64,000 nt of DNA from Streptomyces flavofungini (GTDB lineage Bacteria > Actinomycetota > Actinomycetes > Streptomycetales > Streptomycetaceae): NCBI RefSeq assembly GCF_030388665.1, contig NZ_CP128846.1:3140001-3204000 (forward strand), written 5' to 3'. The notes beneath the pieces are model-generated. The model was given only the letters and a program-made list of their open reading frames with translations, had not been told where the DNA came from and searched no databases. A program made the position numbers and the translations under genes. Below are positions 59,172 through 64,000 of this stretch, one piece after another. Numbering within the stretch: the first letter of the stretch is position 1; each line of letters starts with the position of its first letter.

Positions 59172-60119
59172 TCAGCCGAGCGTGCCGGGCTTCGGCAGGG
59201 GCTTGCCGTACCAGAGCTCGATCAAGCGGGCCGCAATCGAGATGCCGTAGGGAGGCAGGACCTCCCCGGACTCGAAGGCGGCCCGCAGGTCGTCGCGGGA
59301 GAACCAGCGCGCCTCGTGGATCTCCTCCCCGTCGACGTCGATCTCCGAAGACGTGGCGCTCGCCATGAAGCCCAGCATCAGGCTGGAGGGGAACGGCCAG
59401 GGCTGGCTCGCGACGTACTCGACGTCGCCGACCGTGACGCCCGCCTCCTCGAAGACCTCGCGGCGCACGGACTGCTCGATCGACTCGCCCGGCTCCACGA
59501 AGCCCGCGAGGGTCGAGAAGCGGCCCTCGGGCCAGTGCACCTGGCGGCCGAGGAGCGCCCGGTCCTCGTGGTCGGTCACCAGCATGATCACGGCCGGGTC
59601 GGTGCGCGGGTAGTGCTCGGCCCCGCAGGCCTGGCAGCGGCGGATGTGGCCGGCCGCCGCGATGACGGTGCGCTCGCCGCAGCGCGAGCAGAAGCGGTGC
59701 ATGCGCTGCCAGTTCTCCAGGGCCACGGCGTGCACCATCAGGCCCGCGTCGCGCGGGGAGAGCAGCAGGCCCGCCTCGCGAAGGCCGGCCGCGCGCGCGG
59801 AGGCGTCCATGCGTCCGGGCAGCGAGTCCTTCTGGAGCGCGAAGTAGCTCACGCCGTCGTCGTCGGTCCCCAGGAAGTAGCGGTGCGCCTCGGTGAGGGG
59901 CGCCTCGAACGACGGGGTCATCACGAGTTCCGTGCGGCCGTCGGGGGTCTCGTCGATGAGCACCTGGCCGCCGGACACCACGAAGACCCGGGTCGACGGA
60001 TGGCTCCACGCGGCGGCGAGCCAGGCCTCGTCGAGACGGTAGTGGGCCGCGCGGTCGATGCCGCTCGGCGCGGTGAGCGAGACGGGACGGTCAGCTGCGC
60101 GGTCGGTCCAGGTGGTCAC
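59172..60119 (-). CDS. nudC: NADH pyrophosphatase NudC
   Basis: A 315-residue Nudix enzyme that cleaves NADH and removes NAD caps from RNA. The zinc ribbon is CSRCGERTVIAAAGHIRRCQ with ACG. The Nudix box is GFVEPGESIEQSVRREVFEE then AGV, and the NudC signature SQPWPFPSSLM follows it. GTG 60119 with GGAAG upstream is chosen over a TTG at 60131. Downstream neighbour is the attR scar; upstream is the dipeptidase. In other actinobacteria it follows the mycoredoxin gene directly. Confidence 0.95.
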   Translation of the reverse strand: MTTWTDRAADRPVSLTAPSGIDRAAHYRLDEAWLAAAWSHPSTRVFVVSGGQVLIDETPDGRTELVMTPSFEAPLTEAHRYFLGTDDDGVSYFALQKDSLPGRMDASARAAGLREAGLLLSPRDAGLMVHAVALENWQRMHRFCSRCGERTVIAAAGHIRRCQACGAEHYPRTDPAVIMLVTDHEDRALLGRQVHWPEGRFSTLAGFVEPGESIEQSVRREVFEEAGVTVGDVEYVASQPWPFPSSLMLGFMASATSSEIDVDGEEIHEARWFSRDDLRAAFESGEVLPPYGISIAARLIELWYGKPLPKPGTLG

Positions 60120-60207
60120 TGGTGCTTCCAACTCCCCCGGTGGAATGGGTGGTTCAGCGAGCGGGTCTCTTCAGTGTGCGTCGCGGTGCGCGATGCGTTT
60201 CGCCTGT

Positions 60208-61629
60208 TCAGTGGGCGCCGCGCCAGTGCTCCGCGAGGTCGCCCCACAGGTAGGCGGTTGTCTCCGCGCCCTTGAGGAGCAGATCGAGCTCGACCTTCTC
60301 GTTCGGCGCGTGCCAGCCGTCCGAGGGAATGGAGATGCCGAGGAACAGCACGGGCGCCCCGAGGACGTCCTGGAGGTCGGCGGCGGGGCCCGAGCCACCC
60401 TCCCGGGTGAAGCGGATGTCCTGCTCGAAGGCGCGGCCCATGGCGCGGACGACGGACTGCAGCGCCGGGTGGTCCAGCGGCGTCAGGCAGGGGCGTGTGG
60501 CGCCGCTGAAGGTGATCGTGTGCCCGATGCCGTCGGGAAGCTGATCGGCCACCCACGCGCGGACGGCCTTCTCGACGCGCTCCGGGTCCTGGCCCGCGAC
60601 CAGCCGGAAGGAGAGCTTCAGGAAGGCGCTCGACGGGATGATCGTCTTGCCTCCGGGGCCTTGGTAGCCGCCGCCGATGCCATTGACCTCGGCGGTCGGG
60701 CGGGCCCAGATGCGCTCCAGGGTGCTGTGGCCGGCCTCTCCGTAGGGCGCGTGCGACTTCGCCGTACGCAGCCACTCGGCCTCGTCGAACGGCAGCTCGG
60801 CGAAGAGCTCCCGCTCGCGGTCGGTCAGCTCGACGATGCCTTCGTAGAAGCCGGGCACCGCCACGCGCGCGTGCTCGTCGTGCAGGGCGGCCACGAGGCG
60901 GGCTGCGGCCGTCGCGGGGTTGGGCACGGCGCCGCCGAAGGAGCCGGAGTGGATGTCCTGGTCGGGCCCTGACAGCTCGATCTCGCACTCGGCGAGGCCG
61001 CGCATGCCCGTGCAGACCGTGGGGGTGTCCTTGGACCACATGCCGGTGTCGGAGACGATCACCGCGTCGGCGGCGAGGCGCTCGGCGCGCTCCTCGACCA
61101 GGGCGCGGAAGTTCGGGGACCCTGACTCCTCCTCGCCTTCGACGAGCAGCTTCAGGTTGACCGCGGGCGCGCTGCGGCCGGTGACGGCGAGGTGGGCGCG
61201 GACGCCGAGGGTGTGGAAGAAGACCTGGCCCTTGTCGTCGGCGGCCCCGCGCGCGTAGAGGCGGTTGTCGCGGACGACGGGCTCGAAGGGGTCGCTGTCC
61301 CAGCCGTCCTCGATCGCGGCGGGCTGCACGTCGTGGTGGCCGTAGACGAGGACCGTGGGCGCGTCCGGGTCGCCGGAGGGCCACTCGGCGAACACCGCGG
61401 GGGCGTCGGCCGTCTCCCACACCTCGACCGTCGGGAAGCCGGTCGAGGTGAGCCGTGCGGCGAGCCAGTCGGCGCTGCGGCGCACGTCGGGCGCGTGGTC
61501 GGGCTGTGCCGACACGGACGGGACGCGCAGCCACTCGGCGAGGTCGTCGAGGAAGGCGGCACGGTGGTCGTCCAGGTACGCGCGGACGGCGCTGACGACA
61601 CTGTCAGAGCTGTTGACGGGCTTGCTCAT
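60208..61629 (-). CDS. M20-family dipeptidase
   Basis: A 473-residue zinc peptidase of the M20/CNDP-like group. Metal and catalytic residues are in VLVYGHHDVQPA (first His-x-Asp), RGAADDKGQVFFHTLG (bridging Asp), LLVEGEEESGSPNF (general base Glu-Glu) and SGPDQDIHSGSFGGAV. A late His is in RFTREGGSGPAADLQDVLGA. ATG 61629. It hydrolyses dipeptides or N-acyl amino acids in the cytosol; exact substrate is not given by the sequence. It lies 10 bases after the adnB stop, so is probably cotranscribed. Confidence 0.92.
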   Translation of the reverse strand: MSKPVNSSDSVVSAVRAYLDDHRAAFLDDLAEWLRVPSVSAQPDHAPDVRRSADWLAARLTSTGFPTVEVWETADAPAVFAEWPSGDPDAPTVLVYGHHDVQPAAIEDGWDSDPFEPVVRDNRLYARGAADDKGQVFFHTLGVRAHLAVTGRSAPAVNLKLLVEGEEESGSPNFRALVEERAERLAADAVIVSDTGMWSKDTPTVCTGMRGLAECEIELSGPDQDIHSGSFGGAVPNPATAAARLVAALHDEHARVAVPGFYEGIVELTDRERELFAELPFDEAEWLRTAKSHAPYGEAGHSTLERIWARPTAEVNGIGGGYQGPGGKTIIPSSAFLKLSFRLVAGQDPERVEKAVRAWVADQLPDGIGHTITFSGATRPCLTPLDHPALQSVVRAMGRAFEQDIRFTREGGSGPAADLQDVLGAPVLFLGISIPSDGWHAPNEKVELDLLLKGAETTAYLWGDLAEHWRGAH

Positions 61630-61639
61630 GGTCACGAGC

Positions 61640-64000
61640 CTATCGGCCCGCGGGAGTGCTCCGGCCGGGCGGCCGCTCCCCCTTCTGTCCGGCGGCCGCG
61701 GCGGCCTCGCCGAGCAGGATCCGCTCCAGCTCGGCCCGGCCCGGCAGGTTCTCGGGGCGGACGGTCTCGCCGCTGCGTACGTAGAGGAACGCGGCCCCCA
61801 CGGACTCGGGCGGGACGCCGTGCTGCTCGGCCCACGCGAGGCGGTAGACGGCGAGCTGGAGGGGGTCGGCGTCCTGGGTGTGGCCGGTCTTCCAGTCGAG
61901 GATCTCGTACGTGGTGTCGTCGCCTTCGCCGTGCTTGTAGACGGCGTCCATGCGGCCGCGGATGACGCGGCCCGCGAGGGCGATCTGGAAGGGGTACTCG
62001 ACGCGGTGGGGGGTGCGGCGGGCGTACTCGGTGCGCTCGAAGGCCTCCTTGAGCGCTTCCAGGTCGCGCTCGTCCGCGATCTCCGCCTCGCCGGGGCCGC
62101 CGCCCGGCAGCTCGTCCGGGCCGAGCATGGGCAGCCGCAGCTCCTCGAAGCGTGCCTCCACCCAGGCGTGGAAGCGGGTGCCGCGGCGGGCCGCCGGCTG
62201 CGGCGGCCGGGGCATGGGCCGCGCCAGCTCCTGCGCGAGGGCGTCCGGGTCGGCTGCGAGGCGGAGCAGCTGGGAGGCGGTGAGTGTGGTCGGCAGGAGG
62301 ACGTCGCGGACGCTCTCGCGGGTGCGGAGCAGCTCGCCGGTGAGGGCGTCCAGGTCGCGGTCCCAGGAGGCGAGGGTGCGGGATTCCTCCGGGGTGAGGC
62401 GCGGGGTCGCCCGGGGGGCGCGGGCGTGCGGGATGGCGTCCCTGGCGAGGGCCGTCTCGTCGGACGCGGTGTGCCTGGGGTGCGGCGGGGTCGGGGGCTC
62501 CGGGGGCGTGGGGCGCCGCGTGGACCAGGTGTTCCACTCCGAGGGGTCATCGGCGCCCGTTTCATGGGCGGCGTCGTCTCCGAAAGCGTCTTCTCCGAAA
62601 GCGTCGCCTTCGTAGGCGTCGGCGTCGCCTTCGTAGGCGTCGGCACCGGCTGCGTAGGCGTCGATCTCGTCGTCGTCCGGCGGAGGCGGCCAGTCCGGGT
62701 CCGTCGCGTACTCCGGGGGGTCGGGGGCGGCGTACGGGGAGGCGGGGCCGTCGGCGGCGGGATGGGGCTCCTCGTGGGAGCGGGCGTCGTCGGCCGCGAG
62801 GCGGTCCAGGTGGGCGAGGACGGTGTCTGCGGCGGCGCGGCGGCGGGCCAGGGAGTCGGCGTCGAGGGGCAGCGGCCAGGCGTGGTCGGCCGTCTTCTCG
62901 TGCAGCGCCGGGTTCTCCTCGTCCTCGTCCGGCTCGTCCGCCCAGGCCTCGATCTCGCCGTGGCCCGCCGCGCAGTGGTCGTACAGGGCGGTGAGGAAGT
63001 CGGACGGGCCCCGGGGCTTCTTCTGGGTGGGGCCCCACCAGTGGCCCGAGCCGAGCAGAAGGCTACGGGGGCGGGTGAACGTCACGTACCCGAGGCGCAG
63101 TTCCTCGGTGTGCTGGTGGTCCTTCATCTCGGCGTGGAAGGCCTTCATGCCCTTGGCGTCCCACGCGTCGACATCGGGGAGCGTGTCGGCGTCCCCGCGC
63201 AGGGCGTGCGGGACGACCTTGGCCTGGGCCGTCCACTTCTCGCGGCCCTGGGTGCTCGGGAACGTGCCGGTGACCAGGCCGGGCACGGCGACGACGTCCC
63301 ACTCCAGGCCCTTGGACTTGTGGGCGGTGAGGACCTTGACGGTGTTCTCGCCGCCGGGCAGGGCGTTGTCGAGGCCCTTCTCGTACTGGGCGGCGGTGCG
63401 CAGGAAGCCCAGGAAGGCGAGCAGAGAGGCGGAGGGGTCGTTGGCGGCGAAGGACGCGGCGATGTCCAGGAAGTTCGACAGGGTCTCGCGGCGGCGGGCG
63501 GCCAGGGCGTGCGGGGACGCGGAGAGCTCGACCTCCAGGCCGGTGACGGCGAGCACGCGGTGCAGGACGTCGAGGAGCGGGTCGGCCAGGGAGCGCCGCA
63601 GGTCGCGCAGTTCGGTGGCGAGGCGCGCGAACCGCACCCGGGCCTCGGCGGAGAACGGCAGCCCGTCCTCCCCGGAGCCGTCGCCGGGGGCCTCCAGGAA
63701 CGTGTCGAGCGCGTCCGCGAGCGATATCACCTCGGACGGGTCGACGCCCTCGACGGCCTCGGCGAGGCGCCGGTCGGCGTCCTCGGGTCCTTCGGGCGCG
63801 CTGTGCCGCACGAGGAGGCGGGCGCGGCGGCCCAGGAGGGCGAGGTCGCGCGGGCCGATGCGCCAGCGGGGGCCGGTCAGGAGCCGCACCAGGGAGGCGT
63901 TGGCGCCCGGGTCCTGGAGGACTTCGCAGACGGCGACGAGGTCGGCGACCTCGGGCAGGTGCAGCAGGCCGGACAGGCCGACGACCTCGACGGGGATGTC
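61640..64000 (-). CDS. adnB: AdnB-type helicase-nuclease subunit, 5' part beyond the window
   Basis: The frame is open to the right edge, so this is the C-terminal 786 residues of a UvrD-like helicase fused to a RecB-type nuclease. Helicase motif V is TVKVLTAHKSKGLEWDVVAV and motif VI is LRLGYVTFTRPRSLLLGSGH. The nuclease has GRMDAVYKHGEGDDTTYEIL, DWKTG and QLAVYRLAW, the PD-(D/E)XK and RecB-motif residues. An Asp/Ala/Glu/Tyr low-complexity linker lies between. AdnAB resects DNA ends for repair; adnA should lie just outside to the right. Confidence 0.9.
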   Translation of the reverse strand, partial: DIPVEVVGLSGLLHLPEVADLVAVCEVLQDPGANASLVRLLTGPRWRIGPRDLALLGRRARLLVRHSAPEGPEDADRRLAEAVEGVDPSEVISLADALDTFLEAPGDGSGEDGLPFSAEARVRFARLATELRDLRRSLADPLLDVLHRVLAVTGLEVELSASPHALAARRRETLSNFLDIAASFAANDPSASLLAFLGFLRTAAQYEKGLDNALPGGENTVKVLTAHKSKGLEWDVVAVPGLVTGTFPSTQGREKWTAQAKVVPHALRGDADTLPDVDAWDAKGMKAFHAEMKDHQHTEELRLGYVTFTRPRSLLLGSGHWWGPTQKKPRGPSDFLTALYDHCAAGHGEIEAWADEPDEDEENPALHEKTADHAWPLPLDADSLARRRAAADTVLAHLDRLAADDARSHEEPHPAADGPASPYAAPDPPEYATDPDWPPPPDDDEIDAYAAGADAYEGDADAYEGDAFGEDAFGDDAAHETGADDPSEWNTWSTRRPTPPEPPTPPHPRHTASDETALARDAIPHARAPRATPRLTPEESRTLASWDRDLDALTGELLRTRESVRDVLLPTTLTASQLLRLAADPDALAQELARPMPRPPQPAARRGTRFHAWVEARFEELRLPMLGPDELPGGGPGEAEIADERDLEALKEAFERTEYARRTPHRVEYPFQIALAGRVIRGRMDAVYKHGEGDDTTYEILDWKTGHTQDADPLQLAVYRLAWAEQHGVPPESVGAAFLYVRSGETVRPENLPGRAELERILLGEAAAAAGQKGERPPGRSTPAGR

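Overview
The window is very GC-rich DNA with third-position GC bias, GTG starts, SigR/RsrA, a WblC-type WhiB protein and AIM24/TerD genes. It is almost certainly a Streptomyces chromosome core segment. From family knowledge recalled without a search, gene order matches the region of other Streptomyces that carries nrdABS, the epi-isozizaene cluster, sigR-rsrA and aroA. It also matches the broader actinobacterial block UPF0182 / PDZ protease / DUF2342 / ThiF-like / ABC1 kinase / whiB7 / uvrD2 / mycoredoxin / nudC / adnB.

Layout. 1-3700: the end of cstA with its YbdD partner, then a DUF3311 + sodium:solute symporter pair. 3.7-9.6 kb: a lipoprotein, then a cobalamin riboswitch leading the class Ia ribonucleotide reductase operon nrdA-nrdB-nrdS. 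9.6-12.3 kb: CYP170-type P450 and epi-isozizaene synthase (albaflavenone-type sesquiterpene pathway). 12.5-17.2 kb: peptide deformylase, a TPR protein and two coupled HD/HD-GYP membrane proteins. 17.3-20.1 kb: rsrA, sigR (with the long-isoform start and a near-consensus SigR promoter), an alpha/beta hydrolase and an SRAP DNA-protein crosslink protein. 20.1-28.3 kb: M50-like protease, aroA, rsgA, an SMR exporter, a TetR regulator, hisN, a CBS protein, catalase and its Fur-type regulator. 28.4-31 kb: two initiator tRNA genes flanking a Sel1-repeat protein. 31-40.3 kb: UPF0182, PPA1309, YlbL-type protease, moaE, an atypical SDR, DUF2342 protein and a Nudix protein. 40.4-43.7 kb: a three-gene TerD-AIM24/AIM24/AIM24 operon. 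43.8-51.8 kb: YgjP-type protease, ThiF-like protein, ABC1 kinase, Nudix, wblC with a long leader, and uvrD2.

The most striking region is 52.13-59.07 kb. A 6,935-bp integrative element with a large serine integrase sits inside the mycoredoxin gene. The displaced native 3' end of that gene lies at 59,059-59,145. The element brings its own diverged 3' coding end, so the host gene stays open (51,968-52,225). Its cargo is an XRE regulator, a divergent operon (CxCPxC small protein, WH-motif Cys-tailed protein, SAM methyltransferase), a small serine recombinase with dyad sites, an HNH-like protein and a winged-helix-like protein. 59.1-64 kb returns to core genes: nudC, an M20 dipeptidase and the 3' part of adnB, which runs off the right edge.

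Control themes are redox and stress (SigR, CatR-type regulator, WblC), B12-dependent nucleotide reduction, and a 37-bp bipartite motif with a DnaA-box-like half that occurs upstream of both the ThiF-like gene and uvrD2.
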